Part shown: piece after piece, positions 9,218-17,804 of the stretch
Position numbering within the stretch: position 1 is the stretch's first letter
How the letters are laid out: each line of letters opens with the position of its first letter
Source of the DNA: Pseudomonas sp. KUIN-1
GTDB lineage: Bacteria; Pseudomonadota; Gammaproteobacteria; Pseudomonadales; Pseudomonadaceae
NCBI RefSeq assembly: GCF_009176725.1
Contig: NZ_AP020337.1
Coordinates: 3,596,001 to 3,660,000, forward strand
Length of the DNA stretch: 64,000 bases
Direction of reading: 5' to 3'
The notes under the pieces: model-generated
Told to the model about the DNA's origin: nothing
Seen by the model: the letters and a program-made list of their open reading frames with translations, nothing else
Databases searched by the model: none
Translations under genes and position numbers: made by a program

Positions 9218-10409
9218 TTTGCAGGAGCGAACTTGTTCGCGAAGGCGGTGTTTTGAACGCCAAATCTTCTGCGGCTGTGCGGCCCCTTTCGCGAACAAGT
9301 TCGCTCCTACATTTCTGCCGTACGCTCAAGCATGGGGGCTTTTGTAGGAGCGAACTTGTTCGCGAAGGCGGTGTTTGAACACCAAATCTTCTGCGGCTAT
9401 ACGGCCCCTTTCGCGAACAAGTTCGCTCCTACATTTCTGCCGTACGCTCAAGCATGGGGGCTTTTGTAGGAGCGAACTTGTTCGCGAAGGCGGTGTTTTG
9501 AACGCCAAATCTTCTGCGGCTGTGCGGGCCCTTTCGCGAACAAGCGAAGCGTCGCCCGGTTCGCTCCTACATTTTTGCCGTACGCTCAAGCATGGGGGCT
9601 TTTGTAGGAGCGAACTTGTTCGCGAAGGCGGTGTTTTGAACGCCAAATCTTCTGCGGCTGTGCGGGCCCTTTCGCGAACAAGCGAAGCGTCGCCCGGTTC
9701 GCTCCTATATTTTTGCCGTACGCTCAAGCATGGGGGCTTTTGTAGGAGCGAACTTGTTCGCGAAGGCGGTGTTTTGAACACCAAATCTTTTGCGGCTGTA
9801 CGGCCCCTTTCGCGAACAAGTTCGCTCCTACATTTCTGCCGTACGCTCAAGCATGGGGGCTTTTGTAGGAGCGAACTTGTTCGCGAAGGCGGTGTTTTGA
9901 ACGCCAAATCTTCTGCGGCTGTGCGGCCCCTTTCGCGAACAAGTTCGCTCCTACATTTCTGCCGTACGCTCAAGCATGGGATGCTTTTGTAGGAGCGAAC
10001 TTGTTCGCGAAGGCGGTGTTTGAACACCAAATCTTCTGCGGCTATACGGCCCCTTTCGCGAACAAGCGAAGCGTCGCCCGGTTCGCTCCTACATTTTTGC
10101 CGTACGCTCAAGCATGGGGGCTTTTGTAGGAGCGAACTTGTTCGCGAAGGCGGTGTTTTGAACGCCAAATCTTCTGCGGCTGTGCGGGCCCTTTCGCGAA
10201 CAAGTTCGCTCCTACATTTTTGCCGTACGCTCAAGCATGGGGGCTTTTGTAGGAGCGAACTTGTTCGCGAAGGCGTCGTTTTGAACGCCGAATCTTCTGC
10301 GGCTATACGGCCCCTTTCGCGAACAAGCGAAGCGTCGCCCGGTTCGCTCCTACATTTTTGCCGTACGCTCGAGCATGGAGGGCTCTTGTGGGAGCAAACA
10401 CGTTCGCGC
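9218..10409. repeat. Tandem array of paired REP palindromes (BIME-like), nine units plus a decayed half unit
   Basis: Units begin with GTAGGAGCGAACTTGTTCGC (first copy GCAGGAG) at 9221, 9344, 9466, 9604, 9742, 9865, 9989, 10126 and 10249. A decayed half copy lies near 10388. Each unit holds two REP arms in inverted orientation, the second ending GAACAAGTTCGCTCCTAC. Between the arms is a GGTGTTTTGAACGCC-type stem, and between units a conserved spacer containing GCCGTACGCTCAAGCATGG. Two length classes occur: about 123 bases, and about 138 bases where 15 extra bases (GCGAAGCGTCGCCCG) interrupt the right arm. Periods are mostly multiples of three, which creates long false reading frames on both strands. 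Single REPs are typical of pseudomonads; this many in tandem is unusual. Confidence 0.95.
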
Positions 10410-11123
10410 CTACTCCAGTGGAACCAGCCGCTCTCGGCTGTTGCTCAGATGCGTCCACATCGCTGCACGCGCGGCATCCGGGTCCTTGCGGCGAATGGCG
10501 CTGAGCAGCGCTTCGTGTTCCAGGTTGGCCAGGTAGCCCTGATGCGCAAGGTTGTTACCTGCCCGCTCGCTCGATGCAATGCGGCTGCGCGGAATGACCG
10601 CACTGCCCAGGTGTTGCATGATCTCCAGAAAATACGGGTTGCCGGTGGCTTCGGCGATCAGCATGTGAAAGCGCTTGTCAGCCTCGACGCAGCTGTCGTC
10701 GTTGGCCAGCAGGTCCTGATAATCATCCAGCGCCTGACGCATGGCCGCCAGTTGCTCATCGGTACGGCGCACAGCCGCCAGCGCCACGGCCTGGGTTTCC
10801 AGGCCGATGCGCAGTTCGATGATATCGCGCACTCTGGAAACGGTCTCGACCTTGAGGCGCAGCCCCGTCTGATCACTGCGCTCGAGCACGAAGGTGCCGA
10901 TGCCGTGATGGGTCACCACCAGCCCGGACGCCTGCAATTTGGAAATCGCTTCACGTACCACGGTACGGCTAACGCCGTGCTCGCGGACGATCTGGTTCTC
11001 GGACGGCAGCTTCTGACCGGGTGCGATCTTGCCGAGCAGGATGCGCTGGCTCAGTTCGGTGACCAGATCGGTGGCCAGGTTGTGCTGACGGCGTTTGGGC
11101 GCTGTGCTGGCAGGCTCTTGCAT
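10410..11123 (-). CDS. FadR-subfamily GntR regulator, probable glucarate regulator
   Basis: 237 residues from the ATG at 11123, which has AGGA nine bases upstream; an in-frame extension to 11171 is less likely. The GntR wing is visible (LPSENQIVREHGVSRTVVREA) and is followed by an all-helical FadR/FCD effector domain with metal-binding-type histidines (KRFHMLIAEATGNPY). It is divergent from gudP-gudD. A TTGTA-T-TACAA dyad lies over its own predicted promoter and a related site overlaps the gudP -10, which supports a local, self-regulating repressor of glucarate uptake and dehydration. Its stop codon sits at the edge of the REP array. Confidence 0.88.
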   Translation of the reverse strand: MQEPASTAPKRRQHNLATDLVTELSQRILLGKIAPGQKLPSENQIVREHGVSRTVVREAISKLQASGLVVTHHGIGTFVLERSDQTGLRLKVETVSRVRDIIELRIGLETQAVALAAVRRTDEQLAAMRQALDDYQDLLANDDSCVEADKRFHMLIAEATGNPYFLEIMQHLGSAVIPRSRIASSERAGNNLAHQGYLANLEHEALLSAIRRKDPDAARAAMWTHLSNSRERLVPLE

Positions 11124-11237
11124 GGTGAATGAATCCTGACTTGTCTGTTTATGCTGCCGTATCACGGCCATGGCAGCGCGAATACCGGACTGAGAGCGGC
11201 CGGAAGCCGGGTTTGACAGCCCGGCGCAGTTGTCTTA

Positions 11238-11250
11238 CTTGTATTACAAG
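11238..11250. promoter_or_regulatory. GntR/FadR-type operator palindrome
   Basis: CTTGTATTACAAG is a perfect 6-1-6 inverted repeat. It fits the T-N-G-T-N3-A-C-N-A shape typical of FadR-subfamily GntR operators. It overlaps the predicted -10 of the minus-strand gntR promoter and lies about 310 bases upstream of the gudP start. Confidence 0.65.
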
Positions 11251-11267
11251 CCTTTCCCGGATGTCAA
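11241..11267 (-). promoter_or_regulatory. Predicted promoter of the GntR regulator
   Basis: On the minus strand TTGACA (11262-11267) is followed after 15 bases by TAATAC (11241-11246), reading toward the regulator at 11123. The -10 lies inside the CTTGTATTACAAG palindrome, so autorepression is likely. The spacer is shorter than ideal. Confidence 0.5.
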
Positions 11268-11467
11268 AGCTCCTGTTTCCACCCACCCTGCCTCCCATCG
11301 GCCATTGCGTTCAAGTCACCGGTCAGGTCCAGCTGATGTAAACAAGCAAAAACCTCAGCATTTACTGGTCAAAACTTTAAATTAACGCCGTCACACAGGC
11401 TCGACACACCCGCACAACGGCAAATGCCTCGAGGTTGATAATCTTGCAGATCATCACCGCCAAGGGA

Positions 11468-11498
11468 TTGCACAACGGCTTTTTACTTGTATGATGAC
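11468..11498 (+). promoter_or_regulatory. Predicted gudP promoter with overlapping operator half-site
   Basis: TTGCAC (11468-11473), 16-base spacer, TATGAT (11490-11495), about 67 bases before the gudP start. The -10 lies inside CTTGTATGATGAC (11486-11498), whose first half equals the CTTGTA half-site of the upstream palindrome. A bound regulator would block RNA polymerase here. Almost the same 12 bases occur in the promoter of the aldehyde dehydrogenase at 53232. Confidence 0.55.
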
Positions 11499-11561
11499 CG
11501 ACAATGCGAGAGACAGACTTCGCACATACCCGCATAAAAACAACGAGTGGGAGATTCAACT

Positions 11562-12908
11562 GTGAGCACATCCAATTCCAGGATGGCCGACGGCACAGGT
11601 TCGGTTCTGAATTCAGCCGTATCGAAGGTCAAACGTCACGTCCTGCCGCTTTTCGTCATCATGTTCATCGTCAACTACATCGACCGGGTCAACATCGGCT
11701 TCGTGCGTTCGCACATGGAGCATGACCTGGGTATCGGCGCTGCTGCCTATGGCCTGGGTGCCGGACTGTTTTTCATCGGCTATGCCCTCTTCGAAGTCCC
11801 TTCCAACATCCTGTTGCAGAAAGTCGGCGCACGTATCTGGCTGACGCGGATCATGCTGACCTGGGGCATCGTCGCGGCCTGCATGGCCTTTATCCAGACC
11901 GAAACCCACTTCTACATTTTGCGTTTTCTGCTCGGCGTGGCCGAGGCCGGTTTCTTTCCAGGCGTGATCTACTACTTCACCCGCTGGCTGCCCGGCGTCG
12001 AGCGTGGCAAGGCGATTGCCATCTTCCTCAGCGGTTCGGCCATCGCCTCGTTGATCTCGGGCCCGTTGTCCGGCCTGCTGCTGCAAATCACCGGTTTCGG
12101 CCTGAAGGGCTGGCAGTGGATGTACTTCATCGAAGGCATGTTCTCGGTCGGCCTGTGCCTCTTCGTCTGGTTCTGGCTGGACTCAAAGCCGCACGATGCC
12201 AAGTGGCTGACCCGCGAAGAACAGGATGCACTGGTCAACGCCATCGATGCCGAGCAGGCTGCCCGTGAAGCGGCGACGCCGGTCAAGGCCTCCATCGGCA
12301 AGCTGCTCAAGGACGGTCAGATCATTCTGTTCTGCCTGATCTACTTCTTCATCCAGCTGACGATTTACGCAGCGACGTTCTGGCTGCCGAGCATCATCCG
12401 CAAGATGGGCAGCCTGACTGACTTCGAAGTCGGCATGTTCAACTCGATTCCGTGGCTGCTGTCGATCATCGGCATGTACGTGTTCGCCTCGCTGTCCGCC
12501 AAGTGGAAACGCCAGCAAGCCTGGGTAGCCATTGCCCTGCTGATTGCCGCTGCCGGAATGTTCATGTCGACCACCGGCAGCCCGATCTTCGCTTTCGTTG
12601 CCATCTGCTTTGCCGCACTGGGTTTCAAGTCGGCTTCTTCGCTGTTCTGGCCGATCCCGCAGGCCTATCTGGACGCGCGGATCGCCGCTGCGGTCATCGC
12701 GCTGATCAATTCGGTGGGCAACCTCGGCGGCTTCGTGGCACCGACCACCTTCGGCCTGCTGGAAGAACACACCGGCTCGATCCAGGGCGGACTGTACGGC
12801 CTGACAGCCACTTCGATCATCGCCGCGATCATCGTTTTCGCCGCGCGCAATACCCCCAAGCCTGGTGCGACGCCGGTCGCCGCCATTCAGACCCCGGCGA
12901 CCCACTGA
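11562..12908 (+). CDS. gudP: MFS sugar-diacid permease (D-glucarate/galactarate type)
   Basis: About 448 residues with twelve hydrophobic segments, a member of the anion:cation symporter branch of the major facilitator superfamily. The segment [12 protein letters not shown] in TM1 and the cytoplasmic motif [14 protein letters not shown] are typical of the glucarate/galactonate permeases. I chose the GTG at 11562, which has GGGAG eight bases upstream; a GTG at 11547 and an ATG at 11583 are alternatives. Glucarate dehydratase follows after 64 bases on the same strand, so the two form an operon for D-glucarate import and dehydration under the divergent GntR regulator. Confidence 0.9.
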   Translation: MSTSNSRMADGTGSVLNSAVSKVKRHVLPLFVIMFIVNYIDRVNIGFVRSHMEHDLGIGAAAYGLGAGLFFIGYALFEVPSNILLQKVGARIWLTRIMLTWGIVAACMAFIQTETHFYILRFLLGVAEAGFFPGVIYYFTRWLPGVERGKAIAIFLSGSAIASLISGPLSGLLLQITGFGLKGWQWMYFIEGMFSVGLCLFVWFWLDSKPHDAKWLTREEQDALVNAIDAEQAAREAATPVKASIGKLLKDGQIILFCLIYFFIQLTIYAATFWLPSIIRKMGSLTDFEVGMFNSIPWLLSIIGMYVFASLSAKWKRQQAWVAIALLIAAAGMFMSTTGSPIFAFVAICFAALGFKSASSLFWPIPQAYLDARIAAAVIALINSVGNLGGFVAPTTFGLLEEHTGSIQGGLYGLTATSIIAAIIVFAARNTPKPGATPVAAIQTPATH

Positions 12909-12972
12909 TGCACGTGCGCAGCCGCTTTTTCATCGGTCATATTTTCAAGGCCTTACATTTAAAGGACCCGTC

Positions 12973-14325
12973 ATGAACATTCAGCAATCCAACATTACCA
13001 GCAAGGCCCCCGTCATTATCGACATGCAAGTAGTGCCCGTAGCGGGCCATGACGACATGCTGCTCAACCTGAGTGGTGCACACGGCCCCTACTTCACCCG
13101 CAACGTGGTCATTCTCAAGGACAATGCCGGGCATGTCGGTGTGGGCGAAGTGCCTGGCGGCGAGCTGATTCGCCAGACGCTGGAAGACGCGCGATCGCTG
13201 GTCGTCGGCAGCAGCATTGGCACCTACCAGAAAATCCTCAACCAGGCACGCAAGGCGTTTGCCGATCGGGACTCCGGTGGCCGTGGCTTGCAGACGTTCG
13301 ACCTGCGCATTGCCATTCATGCGGTCACCGCGCTGGAAGCGGCGCTCCTCGACCTGCTCGGCCAGCATCTGGAAGTACCGGTTGCGGCATTGCTGGGCGA
13401 AGGTCAGCAACGCGATCAGGTTGAAATGCTCGGTTACCTGTTTTATGTCGGCGACCAGCGCAAGACCGATCTGGCCTACCGCAGCGAACCCGAGGCCGAT
13501 AATGACTGGTTCCGTATCCGCCATGAAGAAGCACTGACGCCGCAGGCCGTGGTGCGCCTGGCCGAAGCTGCACATCAGCGTTACGGCTTTCAGGACTTCA
13601 AGCTCAAGGGCGGCGTGTTGAGCGGCGACCAGGAAATCGAAGCGGTGACGGCGCTCGCCGAACGCTTCCCCGACGCGCGCATTACGCTGGACCCGAACGG
13701 CGCCTGGTCGCTCAAGGAAGCGATCCGCCTGTGCCGCGATCAGCATCATGTGCTGGCCTACGCCGAAGACCCGTGCGGCGCGGAAAACGGTTATTCCGGT
13801 CGTGAAGTGATGGCCGAGTTCCGCCGCGCTACCGGCCTCAAGACGGCCACCAACATGATCGCCACCGACTGGCGGGAAATGGGTCACGCCATTCAGTTGC
13901 AGTCGGTGGACATTCCACTGGCCGACCCGCATTTCTGGACCATGCAGGGCTCGGTACGGGTGGCGCAGATGTGCAACGAGTGGGGCCTGACCTGGGGCTC
14001 GCACTCCAACAACCATTTTGATATTTCCCTGGCGATGTTCACCCACGTGGCCGCTGCAGCGCCGGGCACTATCACGGCGATCGATACCCACTGGATCTGG
14101 CAGGACGGACAGCGTCTGACCAAGGCGCCGCTGCAAATCGTCGGTGGCAAGGTCGAGGTCCCGAACAAACCGGGGCTCGGTGTCGAGCTGGACATGGACC
14201 AGCTGGCCAAGGCTCATGAACTGTACAAAGGCATGGGCCTGGGCGCTCGCAATGACGCAGTGGCCATGCAGTTTCTGATCCCGGACTGGACATTCAACAA
14301 CAAGCAGCCTTGCCTGGTGCGTTGA
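12973..14325 (+). CDS. gudD: Glucarate dehydratase
   Basis: 450 residues, the family length, of the enolase superfamily. It dehydrates D-glucarate (and L-idarate) to 5-keto-4-deoxyglucarate. Residues matching the superfamily active site are K210 and K212 (FKLKGG), metal ligands D240, E265 and N294, and the catalytic H344 in WGSHSNNH with a supporting D313. The start MNIQQSN at 12973 is preceded by AAAGGA. It lies directly downstream of gudP and ends just before a strong terminator. The product can go to tartronate semialdehyde or, in pseudomonads, to alpha-ketoglutarate semialdehyde; an enzyme for the second route is encoded at 53232. Confidence 0.95.
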   Translation: MNIQQSNITSKAPVIIDMQVVPVAGHDDMLLNLSGAHGPYFTRNVVILKDNAGHVGVGEVPGGELIRQTLEDARSLVVGSSIGTYQKILNQARKAFADRDSGGRGLQTFDLRIAIHAVTALEAALLDLLGQHLEVPVAALLGEGQQRDQVEMLGYLFYVGDQRKTDLAYRSEPEADNDWFRIRHEEALTPQAVVRLAEAAHQRYGFQDFKLKGGVLSGDQEIEAVTALAERFPDARITLDPNGAWSLKEAIRLCRDQHHVLAYAEDPCGAENGYSGREVMAEFRRATGLKTATNMIATDWREMGHAIQLQSVDIPLADPHFWTMQGSVRVAQMCNEWGLTWGSHSNNHFDISLAMFTHVAAAAPGTITAIDTHWIWQDGQRLTKAPLQIVGGKVEVPNKPGLGVELDMDQLAKAHELYKGMGLGARNDAVAMQFLIPDWTFNNKQPCLVR

Positions 14326-14378
14326 ATCGGTCCGACATTCGCCGTTGACTCGCCGCCTGTTCAACCTCTGGCTGGCAC

Positions 14379-14412
14379 ACGGCGCGCAACCCCCTTGCGC
14401 GCCGTTTTTTTT
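14379..14412 (+). terminator. Rho-independent terminator after gudD
   Basis: Stem ACGGCGCGCAA (14379-14389), loop CCCCC, stem TTGCGCGCCGT (14395-14405), then a run of T to 14412. It closes the gudP-gudD operon 54 bases after the gudD stop. Confidence 0.92.
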
Positions 14413-14477
14413 AATCGAATTAGGCTTCCAGAAGCGGCATGCTAATGTCCCGTACTGTCCAGTGACGATTAGACCGC

Positions 14478-15131
14478 ATGCGCCACCTCGCCCGCACCCG
14501 CCCTCGCCTTACCCTTGCCGCTCTGGTCGGCCTGACCGCAGGCATCGCCTGGTCCTGGCTCATCCCTCACTCGACACTGACCCAGAGCCTGCTGACTGGC
14601 TGGGACACGGGAGTATGGCTTTATCTGATCATGATTTTCATCCGCACGTTGCGCAGCGACGCTGAGGATGTGCGGCGAGTCGCCATGAGGGAAGACGAAA
14701 ACGCAGGCGTCATTCTGGTCACGGTCTGCGTTGCGGCACTGGCCAGTCTGGCCGCCATCATTTTTGAAATCGCCGGCAGCAAAGGCCTTTCCAACGACGC
14801 CAGAATGCTTCACCACGCCTTCACCGGCCTGACAGTCATCGGTTCCTGGCTGATGATCGGCGTGATCTTCAGCCTGCATTACGCACGCATGTTCTACACC
14901 TGGAAAGGCAAGGAGCCCGCACTGGCGTTTGTGGGCGGTGAAAAGAACCCCGATTACTGGGACTTTCTGTACTTTTCGTTCACCATCAGCGTCGCGGTGC
15001 AAACCTCCGACGTCGGCGTAGCGACGCGCGAAATGCGCAAGGTCGTGCTCGGCCAGTCGTTGATCTGCTTTGTGTTCAACACCGCGATTCTGGGGTTTTC
15101 GATCAATATCGCCGCCAGCCTGTTCAATTAG
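14478..15131 (+). CDS. DUF1345 membrane protein
   Basis: 217 residues with about five hydrophobic segments and a basic start ([19 protein letters not shown]). The family pattern is visible in the late part: [23 protein letters not shown]. Function of the family is unknown; it is a small inner-membrane protein. The preceding terminator and the 152-base gap indicate a transcript separate from gudD. The dehydrogenase gene follows after 42 bases on the same strand, so the two may be cotranscribed, but I see no functional link. Confidence 0.85.
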   Translation: MRHLARTRPRLTLAALVGLTAGIAWSWLIPHSTLTQSLLTGWDTGVWLYLIMIFIRTLRSDAEDVRRVAMREDENAGVILVTVCVAALASLAAIIFEIAGSKGLSNDARMLHHAFTGLTVIGSWLMIGVIFSLHYARMFYTWKGKEPALAFVGGEKNPDYWDFLYFSFTISVAVQTSDVGVATREMRKVVLGQSLICFVFNTAILGFSINIAASLFN

Positions 15132-15173
15132 CGTTTGCCTTGAAAAACAATCCCATCAAGAGGCCTTCAGACA

Positions 15174-16130
15174 ATGACCCCATTGAAAATCGCGGTACTC
15201 GATGACTGGCAAAACGTCGCCAGCACTGTAGTGGACTGGTCCGTGCTCGGCTCAATGGGCGAGATCAGTTTTCTGCATGACTACCCTGCCGATACATCGA
15301 CCATGGCGCGGCGCCTGCGAGACTTCGACATCATTTGCGTGATGCGCGAGCGAACCCTGTTCGATGCGACATTGCTCAGCCAGCTGCCGGCGCTGAAACT
15401 GCTGGTCACCGGCGGCATGCGCAATGCGGCGATTGATACCGCTGCGGCCAAGCGTCAGGGCATTGTCGTGTGTGGAACAGAAAGCTATAAGCATGCGGCA
15501 CCGGAGCTGACCTGGGCGCTGATCATGGGCATCACCCGCAACCTGGTGGCCGAGGCCAACGCGTTGCGTGCCGGCAATTGGCAGGTCGGGCTGGGCAGCG
15601 ATCTGCATGGCAAAACCCTGGGCATTCTCGGCCTGGGCAGTATCGGTAAGTGGATCGCCCGCTACGGGCAGGCATTCGGCATGAAGGTCATTGCCTGGAG
15701 CCAGAACCTGACGCCAGAGGCTGCTGCCGAGTCCGGCGTCACCTATGTCAGCAAACAGCAACTGTTCGAACAGGCCGATGTGCTGTCGGTACACCTGGTG
15801 CTCAGCGATCGCAGCCGTGGCCTGGTGGACGCAGAAGCACTGAACTGGATGAAGCCCGGCGCTTATCTGATCAATTCGTCACGCGGCCCGACCATCGATC
15901 AGGCCGCGCTGATCGAAACACTGCAGCAGCGCAGAATCTCCGGCGCAGCGCTGGACGTCTTCGACATCGAACCGCTGCCGGCCGACCACCCGTTCCGTAC
16001 CCTGGACAACGTGCTGGCGACCCCGCACATCGGGTACGTCACCGAGAACAACTACCGGACTTTCTACGGGCAGATGATCGAAGACATCCAGGCGTGGCAT
16101 GCGGGGTCGCCCATTCGGGTGTTTGACTGA
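15174..16130 (+). CDS. D-2-hydroxyacid dehydrogenase family protein
   Basis: 318 residues, NAD(P)-dependent oxidoreductase of the 2-hydroxyacid dehydrogenase superfamily. The Rossmann motif LGILGLGSIGKWIA is near residue 145. The catalytic arginine lies in INSSRGP, the glutamate in DVFDIEPLP and the histidine in TPHIGYV, all in the usual order. The substrate cannot be told from sequence; glyoxylate/hydroxypyruvate and phosphoglycerate-like substrates are possible. The gene follows the DUF1345 gene on the same strand. Confidence 0.92.
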   Translation: MTPLKIAVLDDWQNVASTVVDWSVLGSMGEISFLHDYPADTSTMARRLRDFDIICVMRERTLFDATLLSQLPALKLLVTGGMRNAAIDTAAAKRQGIVVCGTESYKHAAPELTWALIMGITRNLVAEANALRAGNWQVGLGSDLHGKTLGILGLGSIGKWIARYGQAFGMKVIAWSQNLTPEAAAESGVTYVSKQQLFEQADVLSVHLVLSDRSRGLVDAEALNWMKPGAYLINSSRGPTIDQAALIETLQQRRISGAALDVFDIEPLPADHPFRTLDNVLATPHIGYVTENNYRTFYGQMIEDIQAWHAGSPIRVFD

Positions 16131-16422
16131 CGGGCCCTGCAACATCAGCCTGTAACCTATGGATGCCACGCTGCTCCTGGGCGTTGCGTATCAGCCGCTT
16201 TAAAGCCTGATCAAGGGCCGCGCTGTCGGCCCTCGCTTCCAGGCCAGTAAACGACCAGTGCTTCGGACAGAAAAAGGCCATAACCGAATTAACCGGCCAG
16301 ACTTTTGCTGCACGGGAAATGAGTTCTATACGAACCTGCTCGTCCAGTGGACAATGTCCGGGATATAGTTGCACGCTGAGCCCGAGCATCAATAAACAAC
16401 AGAAACATGGAAACAGTCGCAC
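16039..16422 (-). CDS. Doubtful small exported protein
   Basis: A 127-residue frame that starts with GTG and begins with a signal-peptide-like stretch, MRLFPCFCCLLMLGLSVQL, followed by a polar, helix-like middle (ADSAALDQALKRLIRNAQEQR). Against it: no good ribosome binding site, 92 bases of overlap with the 3' end of the dehydrogenase gene on the other strand, and a low-complexity tail that reads as antisense of that gene. If real, the functional part is probably the first 90 residues. I recognise no family. Confidence 0.25.
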   Translation of the reverse strand: MRLFPCFCCLLMLGLSVQLYPGHCPLDEQVRIELISRAAKVWPVNSVMAFFCPKHWSFTGLEARADSAALDQALKRLIRNAQEQRGIHRLQADVAGPVSQTPEWATPHATPGCLRSSARRKSGSCSR

Positions 16423-16551
16423 AATCGCTCAATTAAGTTTCCGACATGTTTATATGAACACTGTCATTCCATAAGTTATCGCCTGCCTCGAGATTCATTC
16501 TCCTGCTTCATCAGGCGCAGCCATTTTTCGCACAGACTACTGAGACACCCG
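16131..16551. other. 421-base region without an assured gene, upstream of the HopAH2-like gene
   Basis: AT content rises toward the right end, as expected for a promoter region. I looked for a HrpL-type box (GGAACC spaced 15-16 bases from CCACNNA) before the gene at 16552 and found no pair matching both halves. A minus-strand frame beginning with GTG at 16422 is listed separately. No clear terminator for the dehydrogenase is visible. Confidence 0.6.
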
Positions 16552-17694
16552 ATGAATATCCGCTCAGCCAGGCCACATGACAGCCTCATGGCAGCTAACG
16601 AGAAACCTGTCACGGCAGACAGGACCCCACAGCCGGCGAGCGCTGGCACGACGGCTGCAACTTCGGATACGCAGACGAAACTCGATACCTACACCCCTTC
16701 CGACAGGCGCTCCGCTGAAGCGGCGGAAACGTCGCCGATCTATACCAAGGCCATGCTCAATGACGTGGCCCCTGTCAAAGACAACACGACCTCTGCCGAG
16801 CCAGATACAAAAGTCCAAGACAAAGACAAGGTTTCCGCTTCAGACCCCGTCAAACCCCCCGAGCCCGTCTTGCGCGGGGGAGCCAACGTCAATCCTGATG
16901 ATATCGCCACACCTGCCGCTGCCACGAAGATGATTCAGGACCTGAAAGCGATTGGAGGCGGAACCTTGCGCTTTCAGATGACGCACGATCAGATCAAGGA
17001 CAGCAGGCAGTTGGATAAGCTCAGAGCATTGCTCAGTGAAGGGGGCAAACAGGGTGTAAAAGTTCAGTTCACGTTCCGCGACGATGCGAACCAGGGCAGC
17101 GGAAACGTGCTGACGGGGGACAAATTGAAGGAGGCCGCGGCCGACATCAGTACCATTGTCAAACGGTTTGGCAGCCGCACCGGGTTTGTGCTGGATACTT
17201 TCCATCAGGGCGGTAAAAGCGCAAGTCAGGAATGGGCTGACATGCAGACCACGTTAATTAAATCCGCACGCGATGCCGGTTATAAAGGAAGTATTATTGT
17301 CGAGGACAGCAATTGGGGAGGTGGCCTGACCGCAGGTCCGCAAAGCGGCCTGGTCAAGTTTGCTGTTCAATTAAAAGCTGCCAATGGCGACGACAACCCT
17401 GCCCTGATTGGCAGTTTTCATGTGTACGCCAGAGAAAGCGAAGCCTCTTCGCGACTCGCCAGCCAGATCAAGGCATTGAAAGAGGCTGGCTATAAATTCC
17501 AGATTGGCGAAGTGGGTAATGCCAACCTGACAGCAAACAATACCTTCCAGCAAAAGGACGCCGCCACCAACGCCTTGCGGGATAATATGAGCGCTCTCAA
17601 AGCCGCCGGAGCGGATATTTTGCCCGGCAAGGAACAGTTCCAAGGGGGCAAACTTCGCCATCGTGCCGGTTTTTCAACGGCCGATCAGTACTGA
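16552..17694 (+). CDS. hopAH2: HopAH2-like candidate type III effector with a GH5-like domain
   Basis: 380 residues in two parts. Residues 1-108 are polar and rich in Ser, Thr, Ala and Pro, with Ile at position 3, resembling a type III secretion leader, although Asp at 10 departs from the usual acid-free start. Residues 109-365 look like a glycosidase TIM barrel of the GH5 kind: SFHVYARES (288-296) matches the HVY strand and FQIGEVG (317-322, Glu320) the nucleophile strand. The usual Asn-Glu acid/base pair is absent from the expected strand (FVLDTFHQGG, 212-220). The name rests on remembered gene order in P. syringae B728a, where hopAH2 lies a few genes from rhlA. No hrp box was found. Confidence 0.55.
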   Translation: MNIRSARPHDSLMAANEKPVTADRTPQPASAGTTAATSDTQTKLDTYTPSDRRSAEAAETSPIYTKAMLNDVAPVKDNTTSAEPDTKVQDKDKVSASDPVKPPEPVLRGGANVNPDDIATPAAATKMIQDLKAIGGGTLRFQMTHDQIKDSRQLDKLRALLSEGGKQGVKVQFTFRDDANQGSGNVLTGDKLKEAAADISTIVKRFGSRTGFVLDTFHQGGKSASQEWADMQTTLIKSARDAGYKGSIIVEDSNWGGGLTAGPQSGLVKFAVQLKAANGDDNPALIGSFHVYARESEASSRLASQIKALKEAGYKFQIGEVGNANLTANNTFQQKDAATNALRDNMSALKAAGADILPGKEQFQGGKLRHRAGFSTADQY

Positions 17695-17804
17695 TGATGC
17701 ACGGCCGCGTGTGCGCAAGGGCCGGTGCCCATGACACACGCTGCTGAACCTGCCCTTGAAAGGGTCAAGCTTTCTCCATCAGAACCCGATACCGGCACAC
17801 GGCA

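Noticed and set aside
9326..10234. Long reading frames on both strands through the repeats (302 residues minus; 205 and 370 residues plus)
   Set aside because: Each translates the same REP unit over and over; the 123- and 138-base periods are multiples of three, which keeps frames open. They are repeat artefacts, not proteins.
9218..10409. CRISPR array
   Set aside because: The repeated part makes up the whole unit, spacers are not unique, units are 123-138 bases and no cas gene is present.
16250..16551. HrpL-dependent promoter before the HopAH2-like gene
   Set aside because: GGAAAC and GAACAC fragments occur, but no CCAC half lies 15-16 bases further on.
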